In this document: positions 1 through 11,240 of the stretch, piece after piece
How the letters are laid out: each line of letters begins with the position of its first letter
Position numbering within the stretch: position 1 is the first letter of the stretch
DNA from: Phragmites australis
Lineage: Eukaryota > Streptophyta > Magnoliopsida > Poales > Poaceae
DNA: 64,000 nucleotides
Direction: 5' to 3'
Assembly: GCF_958298935.1 (NCBI RefSeq)
Contig: NC_084927.1
Span: 11,374,001-11,438,000 of the forward strand
Notes under the pieces: model-generated
The model's input: only the letters and a program-made list of their open reading frames with translations
Told to the model about the DNA's origin: nothing
Databases searched by the model: none
Position numbers and translations under genes: made by a program

Positions 1-631
1 CTACTTACACTGCCGGTGGATTTATTAAGCTGCCTGTGAAAGTAGTTTCACTACCGGTCGTCCTATTTAGCCGGCAGTAAATGTACCTTTTCAAATTTAA
101 ATAAATATGTATTAGGTTTTAGATCAACATAATGTTAATAAATATAGATAGTACAAACTCAATCGAAAACTCTTGAGTAGCGAAGCGGTTTGTTCATTCC
201 TACTTGGCGTAGGTCGTGGGTTCGATTCTCTGGGCGTGTGCGCAAAACTAAACAAAATTTTGCACCCCGTGGTACCAACATCGAAAGAGGTTTCACTGCC
301 GATGGACATATTCGACTAGTAGTGAAACTACTTTCACTGTTGGTGGACTTATTAGACCGATAGTGAAAGTTATTTCACTGCTGGTCGTCCTATTGAGCTG
401 GCAGTGAAGGTACTCTTTCACTGTCGGTGCTCATATTGAGCCAGTAGTGAAAGCCCTCCCCTATATAATTGCTCGACCCCCGCAATCTAACACTTAGAAA
501 AATTTTCCCGTCCTGTGCCCTCCACGCCGAAACACCTCCCGTCGCCTCCTCCCCAACACCGCCGTCCCTGCCGCAACCTTCGCAATGCCACTGTCCGCGA
601 AAGCCCCATCGTCCCTATCTCGGAGGCAGCC
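1..631. mobile_element. CACTA arm, left part of split element
   Basis: Positions 1-470 hold repeated units of the type 'cactgccggtgg' and 'agccggcagtgaa' in both orientations, the usual look of En/Spm (CACTA) subterminal repeats. Positions 470-631 are C-rich and read as a Pro/Ser-rich open stretch that resembles the C-rich stretch resuming at 8304 after the CRM insertion. The left terminus lies outside the window. The right terminus is placed at 9993. The element appears non-autonomous because no transposase homology is visible in either part. Confidence 0.7.
178..229 (+). other. tRNA-like A-box/B-box module in CACTA arm
   Basis: TAGCGAAGCGG at 178-188 fits the pol III A-box consensus and GGTTCGATTCT at 219-229 fits the B-box, with about 30 bp between them. 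No full tRNA cloverleaf or CCA-adjacent acceptor stem can be drawn, so this is not called a tRNA gene. A related stretch occurs at 58987-59025, and a B-box-like stretch in the reverse orientation at 59468-59479. Confidence 0.45.
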
Positions 632-1562
632 TGATGAGCCCATGGCTCCTTCGGATACGATCAATACTGCCAATAATCCTCAAATCATACAAGGTCCAAT
701 TACAAGAGCACATGCATGGCAATTAGACTATCACGTGAACTCGTTTCTCGTTGTTCATATTTCCTTGGATAGATTACTACTAAATTCTTGCCATATTTTA
801 TTACTTAGGAACGTGGGAGAAAAACTACAACCTTACCCGGACGTCACCCCTTGAAGGCCAATTCTACTCGCACTTGAGGCTGAGCTCTAATCGAAGTCGT
901 GAACATGGTCGAAGTCGTGGTCATGGTTGAGTCTCAAGACAGCATGTCAGTAAAACAGGCATAACTCTCTCATACGAAGTCCGTTTTAGGCATTCTTGGA
1001 CTTGCTGGAAAGCTTATGTTGAGCCCTTTGCAACGGATCTATGCTCAACCAAATATTGCTTATAGTTCAGTCAGAGTAGAAGGAATAAGGTGCTGCATCA
1101 CTGTTCTGGACCTTGTCGGGTTTTGTAATCGTGTCGAGGTCGGAGTCCAGGTTGTGCGCGCCTCTTTCCACAACTGCACAACCCTAGGTTGACCCCCTCA
1201 TGTCCCCCAATAAATATAGTATAGTCATCATAGTTTAGGCTCGGGTTTAGCTTAGATTATTCTGTTTTAGACAGTTTCACTGTTTCTCAGTTTGTTGAAC
1301 CCCAAACTCGACTACTTTATTGGTAATTAGTAATATTCTGATTGCATCTATCTCTTCTTGCTTGTGTTATCGATTCACTTGCAGGAAAAGCCTTCTTGGC
1401 AAGGTCAACCGTGTCTTGGCACAGTTGATAACCACGGAGTAGTGGTGTAGTGGTTGCGAGGGTTCTTGATCTATTCTGGTCGGAGCGTTTGGATCATCAA
1501 GGTCGAAACTCCACCAATAGACTTATCATATTACCTTCGGAAGATCGAGCAAACACGCATCA
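632..1562 (+). repeat. 5' LTR of CRM element
   Basis: Starts TGATGAGCC and ends ACGCATCA. It matches the 3' LTR at 7557-8303 along its length, except that it retains about 184 bp (roughly 1012-1195) that the 3' LTR lacks. The first 90 bp read as the C-terminal tail of pol (GPITRA...). It contains the TCATACGAAGTCCG motif at 971-984, shared with unrelated elements later in the window. Confidence 0.9.
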
Positions 1563-1564
1563 AG

Positions 1565-1577
1565 TGGTATTAGAGCC
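1565..1577 (+). other. Primer binding site, tRNA-Met type
   Basis: TGGTATTAGAGCC lies two bases after the 5' LTR end. It differs at one base from TGGTATCAGAGCC, the plant initiator-tRNA-Met complement used by many plant LTR retrotransposons. Confidence 0.85.
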
Positions 1578-1879
1578 TTGGTTGTCCGTTCGGTAATCTC
1601 AGTTATCACCTTTGTTTAGTTTTGTTCCATTACCTAAAGTCCAGAAAAATTGCCCCACAAAAATATTTAGTCATAGTTTTTCCGCTGTCCAAACCACTTT
1701 GAGCGTTTTGCAAATTTGTTTTCAGTTTTCGCGTTGATGAGTTTGAGTCCATCGTCGGTGTCTTTTTTGTTGGTCGAGTCAACGTGTTCTAGTTTCTAGT
1801 GTCGAGTCTTTGCTGTCTTAGTCGTCGTGTATCTCGATTTGCCCTTGTCTGCTTTAGTCGAGATTGTGTCACAGGCCTT

Positions 1880-2275
1880 GTCAACCACTAGTTAGGTTCA
1901 ACCATCAACTCGGTTTCAACTACTAGTCGTGTTCGACCACCTACTCCGCTTCGACCACTAGTCGTGTTTGACCATCAACTCAAGTTCGACCACTAGTTTT
2001 GTTCGATCACCTACTCGAATTCGACAATCTACTCAGGTTTGACCACTAGTCGAATCGACCATCTACTCGGGTTCGACCACTAGTCACTCAGACCACCCAC
2101 TGAAGGTTCTGACCAGTCACTCCGACCACCCACTCGGAGTCCGACCAGGTACTCCGACCACCCACTCAGGTCCGACCACTTAGTCTCCACGACCACCTAG
2201 TCGGATTCACCCACCTTCTCGGATCCGACCACTTAGTCAGAGTCGCCCACCTTCTCAGATCCGACCACCGTAGCC
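1880..2275 (+). repeat. Leader tandem repeat of CRM element
   Basis: About a dozen imperfect units of roughly 30 bp built on 'gttcgaccactagtcg' and 'cgaccacccactcgg' occupy the untranslated leader between the primer binding site and gag. The stretch 2400-2480 that follows is very A-rich. Confidence 0.75.
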
Positions 2276-2897
2276 CAAACAGAGGTAGCCGGATCTTTTT
2301 TATTACATTTATACCCCTTCTCTCCGGAAAAGTTTGTGACCCATATACCTCTTTCGATTTAGAAAAGTTAGTAGAAGAGTTTTGAGTTTGTGTCGCATTC
2401 GCAAAAAAAAAAAGCAAGCAAGAAGCAAAGGGTGCCAAAAAAAAGAAAGCAAAGAGCGCAAAACGAGAAAAAAAGAGAATTAAAAAAACAGAGAGAATCA
2501 GTTTGCATTGCGTTGTTCCATTGTACTTGTGTCTGATATAGTCCTCGGCTTGCTTGAGCTAGTTCTAGGAACGTGATCGGGCCAGCAATTGTGACAAGTA
2601 CTGTGGACTTTTATTCAACTTTGCTAATCTGATTTTATTAATTGCTATTCCTTGCTACTCAATATTGCCTGTCCAAGGTACACATTCTCTCGATCAGAAC
2701 GGTATCTTTCCTTGCAACTACCTCACTCGCACCCGATAAGGTATCACGAACCAGCCACCGGTTGTGCCAACTGCGGTGATTGGTAAGAGCACTTGCAAGA
2801 GCGTAGTAAGACACTTGAGAGTGTATGACTCCACCACCACCACCTAATAGTTGATAGGGATAATTTATCTTTCATTGTTTTCTATCTTTGACTAACC

Positions 2898-4227
2898 ATG
2901 GAAGGAGAAGCATCGAATGCACATGAGTGTGTTTTGAGGGAAGAACTCACAATATTGTTGAATGATCATCAACAAACTGTTAATGATGACATCGACAAGA
3001 AGCTTGCAGGAACCAATACCGCATTACAACGACTCAATGAAAGCATTACAATGCTCAATACACTCTTTGATAGATTGGTTAATCTGCCACCAAACAATGG
3101 TCGAGTGGATCCTCATGGTGCAGCCTATAAATAAGAGGAGTTCGTTGCGGATGATGAAATTTTGAGACAAGAACGTGACGCCTTTGATAAATGACGAAGG
3201 AACCGATTGAACTTCACCATTAAGGTATGAGAGGTAATAAATTTTAGCAACATAACCCACATATTAATGATGATCCATTTGCTAAGGTTAAGTTTACTAT
3301 ACCATCTCTTGAGGGTGCTTATGATGCTGAAAGGTATTTAGATTTTGAGATGACAGTAGAACAGAAGTTTAATGCTCATTTAGTTCTTGAAGTGCATAGA
3401 GTTAGGCAATCCACTAGTGAATTAAAAATTTTGCAATCATCTGGTGGAATAGATTATGCATTGACGGATTACCACCTACTACATGGAATGCTTTAAAGGT
3501 TGCTATGCGTAACAGATTTGTTCCAGCCTCTTTTAAATGTGATTTGTGTAAGAAATTGCAACACTTAAACCATAGTGATAGATCCGTAGAAGAATATTTT
3601 CAAGAGCTTCAAGTTAGTATGTTGTGTTGTGATATTATTGAGGGTGAAGAGGCTGCAACGGTATGCTTTTATGGAGGGTTAAGGCGTGAAATTCAGGACA
3701 TAGTTGATTACAAATAATACGATAGTGTTCCTAGATTGTTCCAACTTGCATGTTTGGCAGAAAAAGAATTGCAAGGACGACAACAGACGCCAAGGAGCAA
3801 TTTTGGAAGAACGACTACTTCCAAATCAACACCGGGATAAGTCAAAACAGCCCCATGATTAGTTACACGGTTTGCCACCCCCTTCTTGAGTAGGGCACAT
3901 TCAACAGTACCTTCGACACTGTCACACGCTTCCAAGGTAAGCAAATCTATAAGTGTTTAGGGTCCAGCGAAGAGCTCTTCTTCGGTTGCCTTGACTGGTC
4001 GCATGATTGGGATTATTTGCCACTGATGTAAGGGAATGAGCCATGTCATGAAGGATTACCCAAGTCAGCATGCGTACATTATAACAAAAGACAGTAGATG
4101 TGTAAGTGCTAGTGATGTTGAGGATGAATATGCTCTTGCAGCTAACCATGGAGGTGACAAGGACGGACGTGAGATGGATATTGACCATGAGGAAGTGTTC
4201 TATGCCACTGCCACGGAGGAGCATTAA
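2898..4227 (+). pseudogene. gag: Degenerate CRM gag (capsid/nucleocapsid)
   Basis: Gag would form the virus-like particle and package element RNA. It starts at the ATG at 2898 (MEGEASNAHE). The first block ends at a stop at 3132-3134. The capsid core resumes at about 3255 (AYDAERYLDFEMTVEQKF), shifts frame near 3425, and continues at 3505-3717 (RFVPASF, VEEYFQELQ, GGLRREIQDIVDYK) until another stop. A CCHC zinc knuckle is seen at 4018-4062, but an in-frame stop sits inside it and the last cysteine is a tyrosine (MKDYPSQ). The tail at 4063-4227 (ITKDSRCVSASDVEDEYALAANH) precedes the protease. I see at least four lesions, so no full Gag can be made. Confidence 0.8.
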
Positions 4228-4267
4228 GCACTCAAATGGAGCAAGTGGAACAGCTACAATGCCATAA

Positions 4268-4912
4268 TTTGATTCAGATATTCCTCATAGTCAAGGATTT
4301 CGTGTTCAAGTCATTATTGATGGAGGAACCTGCAACAACTTGGTAAGTTCAGATATGATAAAGAAGCTTGCCTTACCGACAAGAAACCATCCTCACCCTT
4401 ATCATATTCAATGGTTCAACAACAGTGGTAAGGTGAAGGTAATGCAAACAGCTAAGGTGCATTTTTCTATTGGTTCATACCATGATTGTGTTGATTTCGA
4501 TGTAGTGCCCATGCAAGCATGTTCATTTTTGTTAGGACAATCATGGGAGTTTGATATTGATGCAACATATTATGGTAGAAGTAATAAGTACACCCTTATG
4601 CATAAAGGAAAGAAAATAACTTTTCTGCCTTTAACCCTTGCTGAAATTGTGAAATGTGAACAAGAGATAGCTGCAAATAAGAGAAAAGTGTTTGAGAATG
4701 AATCTAAAAATCAGCAAGTAGCGGAAAAAGTTTTTCCACCTAAAAAGGAGAAAGCAACAACAACTTCCAAGTCCGATGGATCTAGACTGAAAGGGTGTGT
4801 TATGCTTGCTACTAAATCTGATCTTGCTAAAATTTATGCTAATAAGCTGCCATGCTATGCTGTGATATGCAAAGAGGTCTTAGTTTCGCTTAAGAATATA
4901 TCTAGCTCTTAG
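4268..4912 (+). pseudogene. pol: CRM aspartic protease and pol linker fragment
   Basis: The frame is open from about 4268 to the stop at 4910-4912. It carries the retropepsin signature IIDGGTCNNL near 4312-4341 (catalytic Asp, with Gly-Gly in place of the more usual S/T-G). The family flap-side motif GQSWEFDIDATYYGRSNKY follows near 4540-4592. In the family the protease cuts the polyprotein inside the particle, and a Lys-rich linker leads to RT. No start codon is needed because the domain belongs to a fused polyprotein. The stop at the end separates it from the RT block that begins a few bases later. Confidence 0.75.
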
Positions 4913-4933
4913 CCTCCTGTTGTTGCTAACCTT

Positions 4934-5817
4934 TTGCGGGAGTTTTTAGATGTATTTCCAGCTGAAGTTCCCCTAGGATTACCACCAATTCGAAGGATAG
5001 AACATCAAATTGATTTGATTCTGGGAGCAACTTTACTAAACCGTGTGCATATAGGACCAACCCGGAGGAGACTAAGAAAATTCAGTGACAAGTCTAAGAC
5101 CTTTTGGATCGTGGGTACGTACGAGAAAGTCTTAGTTCTTGTGCTGTTCCTGTTCTTTTGGTTCCTAAGAAAGATGGTAGTTGGTATTTGTGTGTTGATT
5201 GTAGAGCCATTAATAATATTATTATAAAATATCGTTACCCTATTCCTAGGTTGGATGATATGCTTGATGAGTTGAGTGGTTCTATAATTTTCACTAAAAT
5301 GGACTTGCGAAGTGGATACCACCAAATTAGGATGAAACGTGGAGATGAATGGAAAACTGCGTTTAAAACTAAGTTTGGCTTGTATGAGCGGTTAGTAATG
5401 CCTTTTGGGTTAACTAATGCACCTAGTACTTTCATACGATTGATGAACGAAGTTTTACGTACTTTCATTGGAAGATTTGTGGTGGTATACTTTGATGATA
5501 TCTTGATTTATAGCCAGTCACATGAGTCATACTTTTGTCATCTACGTGCTATTTTTAATGCTTTGGGAGATGCACGTTTGTTCGGTAACCTCAAAAAGTG
5601 CATCTTTTGCACGGATCGAGTCTCTTTTCTTGGCTATATTGTTATTCCACAGGGAATAGAAGTGGATGAAGAAAAAATTGAAGCCATAAAAACTTGGCCA
5701 ACCCCTAATGTTGTTGCTCAAGTGAGAACCTTTCATGGTCTTGCGGGTTTCTATCGGTGCTTTGTGTGGGATTTCAACACCATTGCTGTCCCATTGAATG
5801 AATTGATGGGGAAATGA
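4934..5817 (+). pseudogene. pol: CRM reverse transcriptase (frameshifted)
   Basis: Two overlapping frames make up this domain. The N-terminal piece runs from 4934 (FLDVFPAEVPLGLPPIRRIEHQI). The main piece at 5104-5817 covers [37 protein letters not shown] and the catalytic YFDD box at 5488-5499, then [11 protein letters not shown]. The frame shifts near 5100, between the N-terminal motif and the fingers. The YFDD aspartates themselves are intact. The domain ends at a TGA at 5815-5817, where related elements read through into RNase H. Confidence 0.85.
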
Positions 5818-6240
5818 GTGGTTTTCAAATGGGGACCTACGCATCAAAAAGTATTCAAGTTGTTGAAAGAGAAACTTACCCATGCTCCTTTACTCCAACT
5901 CTCTCATTTTGGTAAGACCTTTGAGCTAGAGTGTGATGCTAGCAGCATTGAAATTGGAGGTGTGTTAATTCAAGAAGGTAAACCTGTTACTTATTTTAGC
6001 GAGAAATTAAGTGGACCAAGTCTGAATTATTCTACCTTTGATAAAGAATTGTATACTTTAGTTCGTGTGCTTGAAACTTGGCAATATTATCTATGGCCCT
6101 AATAATTTGTTATATATTCTAATCATGTATCGCTGAAACATATTAGGAGTCAAGCTAAATTGAATAAACGACATGCTAAATGGGTCAAATTTATTGAGTC
6201 TTTTCCATATATCATAAAACATAAGAAATGAAAGGACAAT
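5818..6240 (+). pseudogene. pol: CRM RNase H domain (interrupted)
   Basis: [19 protein letters not shown] and the active-site block ELECDASS (near 5926-5949) with [19 protein letters not shown] identify the Ty3/gypsy RNase H, which removes the RNA strand during reverse transcription. A TAA follows LWP at 6100-6102. The same frame then continues as [22 protein letters not shown] and stops again at 6229-6231 just before the integrase block. It lies directly between RT and integrase. Confidence 0.8.
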
Positions 6241-7650
6241 GTGATTGCTGATGTGCTTTGTAGACGTTATACCAAGTTATCTCAAGATAATAAGATTTTT
6301 GGTTTAGAGACCATTAAGGACTTATATGCTGCTGATTTGGATTTTAAAGAAGTGCTTGAACATTGTAAAGAAGGGAAAACATGGAATAAATATGTGCTGA
6401 ATAAAGGATTGTTGTATCGTGCTAACAAGCTATGCATTCCAGCTAGCTCCGTTTGTCTTTTGTTGTTACAGGAGACGCATGGAGGAGGATTGATGGCACA
6501 TTTTGGAGCAAAGAAGACTGAAGATGTGTTGGCCGTCCACTTCTTTTGGCTAAAGATGAGACGAGATATCGAATGCTACGTGTCCCGATGCACCACTTGT
6601 AATAAAGCTAAGTCTCGCTTCAATCCATATGGTCTTTACATGCCTCTTACTGTTCATAGTGCACCATGGGAGGATATTTTTATGGATTTTGTTTTAGTAC
6701 TGCCTAGGATAATGAGGAGGAGGGATAGCATATTTGTAGTTGTGGATAGATTTTCTAAAATGGCACATTTTATACCTTGTCACATAAGCGATGATGCTAC
6801 AAACATAGCTAATTTGTTTTCCAGGGAAATCGTTCGACTACATGGTGTGCCTAATACTATCGTCTCGGATCGTGACACGAAGTTTTTGAGTCACTTTTGG
6901 ACATCACTTTGGAATAAATTGGGGACGAAGCTGCTATTTTCTACTACATGTCATCCCCAGACCGACGGTCAAACAGAGGTTGTCAACCGTACATTATTGA
7001 CCATGTTACAGGCTATTCTAATAAAAAATTTGAGGATGTGGGAAGAGTGTTTACCGCATATTGAATTTGCTTACAATAGTTCGGTAAACTCCACCATGAA
7101 GGTAAGTCTGTTCCAGTTAGTGTATGGATTTAATCCTCATGCTCCTATTGATTTACTACCTTTACCTACTTTTGAAAGACTTAATTTAGATGCTAAGAAA
7201 CATGCTGTATTTATTCTTAAGTTGCATGAAACAACTAAAAAGAATATAGAGAGCATGACTGAAAAGTATTGGATTGCTGGAAGTAAAGGTAGGAAGGAAA
7301 TAAAATTTGAACCGGGTGATTTAGTTTGGTTGCATTTGAGAAAGGATAGGTTTCCAGAACTAAGAAAATCAAAGTTGATGTCTAGAGCTGATGGAACATT
7401 TAAAATAATTAATATAATCAATGGTAATTAATAAAAATCGGACCTACCTGTAGATTTTGGGGTTAGTCCCACATTTAACATTTCAGATCTGATGCCCTAC
7501 TTGGGAGAAGAAGACGAGCATGAGTCGAGAACAACTCCAATTCAAGAGGGGGAGGATGATGAGCCCATGACTGCTTTGGATATGATCATACCGCCAATAA
7601 TCCTCAAATCATATATGGCCCAATTACAAGAGCACGTGCACGACAATTAG
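6241..7650 (+). pseudogene. pol: CRM integrase and C-terminal tail reaching into LTR
   Basis: Integrase inserts the cDNA. The 396-codon open block at 6241-7431 holds the HHCC zinc-binding domain (HGGGLMAHFG to CTTCNKAK) and the DDE core: Asp in IFMDFVL near 6680, Asp in SDRDTKF near 6870, and Glu in TDGQTEVVNR near 6977. The post-core GDLVWLHLRKDRFPELRKSKL follows. Two stops at 7429-7434 interrupt the C-terminus. The same frame then reads PVDFGVSPTFN, then an acidic EEDEHESRTT stretch, crosses the LTR start at 7557 and ends at TAG 7648-7650. In the CRM clade this tail is where the centromere-targeting region lies; I infer the same here. Confidence 0.85.
7544..7556 (+). other. Polypurine tract of CRM element
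   Basis: AAGAGGGGGAGGA lies immediately before the 3' LTR start TGATGAGCC, the expected position for plus-strand priming. It also encodes part of the pol tail (QEGEDD). Confidence 0.85.
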
Positions 7651-8303
7651 ACCACCAAGTGAACTCGTTTCTCGCTTTACATGTTTCCTTCGATGGATTA
7701 CTACTAAATTATTGTGATATTTTATTGCTTAGGAACATGGGAGAAGCACTACAACCTTACCTAGACATCACCCCTCGAAGGCCAAGTCTACTCAGAGTCG
7801 ATGCTGAGCTCTAGTCGAACTCGTGGACGTGGTCGAAGTTATGGTCGTGGTCGAGTCTCAAGACAACATGTCAATAAAACGGACATAACTCTCTCATACG
7901 AAGTCCGTTTTAGGCATTCTTGGACTTGCTTGATCCCCTCATGTCCCCCTATAAATATTTAGTAGCCGTCATAGCTTAGGCTCGAGTTTAGCTTAGATTA
8001 TTCTGTTTTAGATAGTTTCACCATTTATCAGTTTGTTGAACCCCATAGTCGAGTACTTCATTAGTAATTAGCAACATTCAGATTGTATCTACCTGTTTTT
8101 GCTTGTGTTCTCGATTCTCTTGCAGGAAAAGCCTTCTTGGTGAGGTTAACCGTGTCTTGGCACGGTTGATAACCACGGAGGAGTGGTGCAGTGGTTGCGA
8201 GGGTTCTCGATCTGTTTTGGTTGGAGCCTTTGGATCATCAATGTTGAAGCTCCACCAATCGACTTATCATATTACCTTTAGAAGATCGGGCAAACGCGCA
8301 TCA
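7557..8303 (+). repeat. 3' LTR of CRM element (deleted)
   Basis: Begins TGATGAGCCCATG and ends GCGCATCA, matching the 5' LTR, but an internal segment of about 184 bp after 'ttggacttgct' (about 7930) is missing. The TCATACGAAGTCCG motif lies at 7895-7908. Point differences from the 5' LTR are frequent, so the insertion is not recent. Confidence 0.9.
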
Positions 8304-9993
8304 CCACCGTCCCCAAAGCCCTGTCGTCCCCATCCCAGAGTCCCACCATCCCCGTCCTGGACGCCGCCGTCTCCGTCCCTGACACCGCCGTTCCCTGTCC
8401 CTCTCATGCCGCCATCATCCGCGCTTAGCCGCATTGCCGACTGATAGAGCAAAGGTAAATTTTATCATCACCTTCCTCCCTACTCTGTTAATCTGGACAA
8501 CAGGTTACATGTGCTTTATACTCTGTTATGAAAGAATGCATTGAGACTGGGCTTGATTTCTGAGTACACTAGCATAGACCTCTATATTACTTGTTGTATG
8601 TTCGGTTCTGTACTGTACATTGAGAAATCCATGTTGGTTTAGCTATCCAGTGCAATACATGTTATATTGATCACTGGATGTGTGCTTCTATGAGTTCAAA
8701 GTTTGTCTTATATACTTAATACTTGGTAAATTGTTATGCTAGCTTCTTTGAACAGTAATTTTGCAAACTGATATTCAGTTCTCCTACCTCAACACTTTCT
8801 TATTTGTTCAGTTCAAAGTTTATGCACTTTGTTGGCATAGCAGCCATTTCCATGATGATGTTGTCTTAAATTTTGAAGAACTAGATCAGGTTCTATTTGC
8901 TAGCTGAAATCTCAGAAACATTGCCCTGTCTATGATATATTCACTAGAACAATTAAGGAGCAAAACTTTAACAGTTCTGGGGCCAATTGTTACCCAATAT
9001 CTGAGAGCACTTCTACATAAATTATGTTTCTGTTGTCCATTACTTTCTGTATACATGCTGGGAGATACTGTCCTTTATGGCTTGTTGTCTTTTATCTCAA
9101 GATCATGTGTAATGAATACTCTTGAATATTCTCTTGTATTTTGATATATGGTATAATATCCATGCTTTTGAAATACTAGTTGGTTTGGCTATCCAGTGTA
9201 ATACTAGTTCAAAGAGCATTAGTGTGGTTTGTAGTATATCATTTTTGCATATTCTCTGAAATTTACGACTGCTATGATATGGTAGGTTGTTCAACGTGGT
9301 CGGTAAAGTGGAGTGTTCTCCAGTTGGGAGGAATGCCACGAACAAGTTAATGGATTCAAAGAAGCATGTTACAAAGGATACAAGTCCAAACATGAAGATG
9401 TTGCAGCATACAGCAGTCAAATCATCCAAGCTGAGCTAAAATTGGCTAACTTCGAAAATAAGAAGAAGTGTGATGTCACATGTTAATATGTTTTAATCCT
9501 AGGTCTGGTTGAAATCATCATTATTTTGCTATGTAAGATAGAGGTAGAGGGATACTGGACTAGCTCAACTCGACTAACTTTTTGGAGGTGACTAAGAACT
9601 ATTATGTATATATGTGTAACATGAATTACTATGTATTAATGAAGGTGCCTTTATTATTGATTTACATTACATATGTCTCATTGTACGCATATATTGAGTG
9701 GAAGAGAGACGGAGAGATCGAAGAGAGGGAGGGAGGACAGAGAAGGAGAACAGGGCCGTAGTAGAAGGGGGGAGGCACAACACTGCCAGTTGAAGCTTTC
9801 AGCCGGCAGTGATGCCTTAGGATTAACTGCCTACTAAAACCACCAGCTGGCAGTGATAACCTCTTTCACTTCCAGTCCATGGAGCCGGCAGTGATAGTCC
9901 ACGACTATCACTACCTGTTACCCAGTGCCGGCTCCAAAACTGGCAGTGACGGGGGTTTTGGAGCTGGAAATGAAGGGGGTTTCTGTTGTAGTG
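8304..9993 (+). mobile_element. Right part of split CACTA element
   Basis: C-rich sequence resuming at 8304 matches the style of 540-631. The right arm at 9784-9993 has inverted 'gccggcagtgat' and 'actgccagtt' repeats and ends in TTTCTGTTGTAGTG, the reverse complement of a CACTACAACAGAAA terminus. The adjacent CAA (9994-9996) is the presumed target-site base triplet; its partner lies outside the window. Apart from 9286-9486, positions 8455-9780 are AT-rich, and no other coding homology is seen. Confidence 0.75.
9286..9486 (+). pseudogene. RNase H1 N-terminal/viroplasmin-like exon in CACTA
   Basis: After a possible 3' splice site (AG at 9284-9285) the frame reads VVQRGR, one stop (TAA 9304-9306), then SGVFSSWEECHEQVNGF and YKGYKSKHEDVAAY, and ends at TAA 9484-9486. 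This is the wording of the small N-terminal hybrid-binding domain of eukaryotic RNase H1, also known as the viroplasmin domain: G-V-F/Y-x-S-W-x-E-C-x-x-Q-V-x-G-F followed by the Y-K-x-x aromatic motif. It binds RNA-DNA hybrids in known proteins. A possible upstream exon ends at 8454 (AAG|GTAAAT), leaving an 831-bp AT-rich intron. It is most likely a host or element gene fragment carried by the CACTA; the stop argues it is dead. Confidence 0.6.
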
Positions 9994-10257
9994 CAAGTAT
10001 GGTACGTCTCCTCGACCCAAGTATATAAGCAAAGGAGGGGTACTCCAGGGGTATTGAAGAAGCTGGACAAGCACTACCACAGAGCACCACATATGTAGCG
10101 CCCCATCATTGCCGGTTCAACAGTAACCGGTACTGTTGACATATTAGTGCTGGTTCTTAAACTCCGCATGCGAACGACCACTAAGGAGTTAAGAACCGGC
10201 AGTGATAGACACTATTAGTGCCAGTTTGATATATCAACCAACACTGATGGGACGCTA

Positions 10258-10265
10258 CAGTATAA
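10258..10265 (+). promoter_or_regulatory. Possible TATA box of TNP2 gene
   Basis: CAGTATAAAG follows directly after the first subterminal-repeat cluster and precedes about 980 bp of non-coding sequence before the transposase frame. A transcribed leader with introns would fit this distance, but no splice sites were confirmed. Confidence 0.35.
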
Positions 10266-11240
10266 AGCCTACCTTCTCCCCCAAGTGACCAGAGCCCCCC
10301 AAGTGAGACTAGAGTTGCCGCAAGCCAGCACCGATTGCCATATTTGCCATCTCTACGGTTGAAGGACTCAAGATTTGGAGGAGTCAAGTGCTCTAAGGTT
10401 AATAAAATAATCTATAGTTCTTTTTTTAGAGAGATTTACTTGGTAGATTACTCTAGGGTTGATGGTTGGTGCTTGTTCTATGGTTATGGATTTAGAGATG
10501 CAATTGAGATCTAATTTGGAGAACATTTGTAACTTTGTCATTGTTAGATATATAGAGATGATCTACATTTGATTCTTAGTTGGATTTAGTTACTATATTG
10601 CTCTAGATTTCAATTTAGGTGGTTATTCCTTAGTGTTCAATTTTGGAATGTGTAAGAGCTCAAATATGATATAAATTAGAGAAAGATTGCTATTTTGTCA
10701 TTGCAGATAATTTAAAGAGTAGATTAATAGTCAATTGTAAATAGATGTGGGTGCGTACATTAAAATCTATGGACAATTACAAATTTTTCACTACTTGAAC
10801 CGTTATTACCATTAAAAAGATGCAAAAATACCACTAGAACTATCATTCGAGTGGCAACCTTGCAAAGAATAAAAATTAGGGAGGTATTTTTAAATGCCCC
10901 TAAAATCTAGCTCCAATTTTCTAGTATGTGGTTTGCGTATATTTTAAAGTCTTGAATTTAAATAATAATCAAGTAGATTTCCTCTGTTCATTAATCAATG
11001 TAGTGAATTTAACACAATTGATAGAATACTGTGTTGTAAGAATGGCACGTCCACCCACAGGTCACAATCAGACATAGAAGCCTTTGGAAGGCGGGTGCCC
11101 CAACCAAGCCCAAGTACCGGAAGGATATGGACCCTTAAATAGGGACCAACCAGGATGCGAGGTAATTCAATGAATTTGTTCTAGATTTTGAAATATTTAA
11201 TGATTATAAGTTGAATGTGTTTAATTATAATAATTTGCAT

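Larger units (their letters stand above)
632..8303 (+). mobile_element. CRM-clade Ty3/gypsy retrotransposon (degenerate)
   Basis: Two direct LTRs beginning TGATGAGCCCATG flank a primer binding site, a repetitive leader, gag, protease, reverse transcriptase, RNase H, integrase and a polypurine tract in the Ty3/gypsy order. The gag and pol wording (EMTVEQKF, HRVRQ and VVDYFDD-type RT context, SDRDTKFLSHFW in integrase) and a pol frame that runs into the 3' LTR are features I know from the grass centromeric CRM/CRR clade of chromoviruses. The flanks CAGCC (627-631) and CCACC (8304-8308) are not a convincing TSD. Stops and frameshifts in gag, protease, RT, RNase H and integrase make it non-functional. 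Confidence 0.85.

Noticed and set aside
178..229. Genuine tRNA gene
   Set aside because: A- and B-box matches exist, but no cloverleaf with an acceptor stem can be formed.
627..8308. TSD for the CRM element (CAGCC / CCACC)
   Set aside because: Two of five bases differ and both flanks are C-rich, so the match is not convincing.
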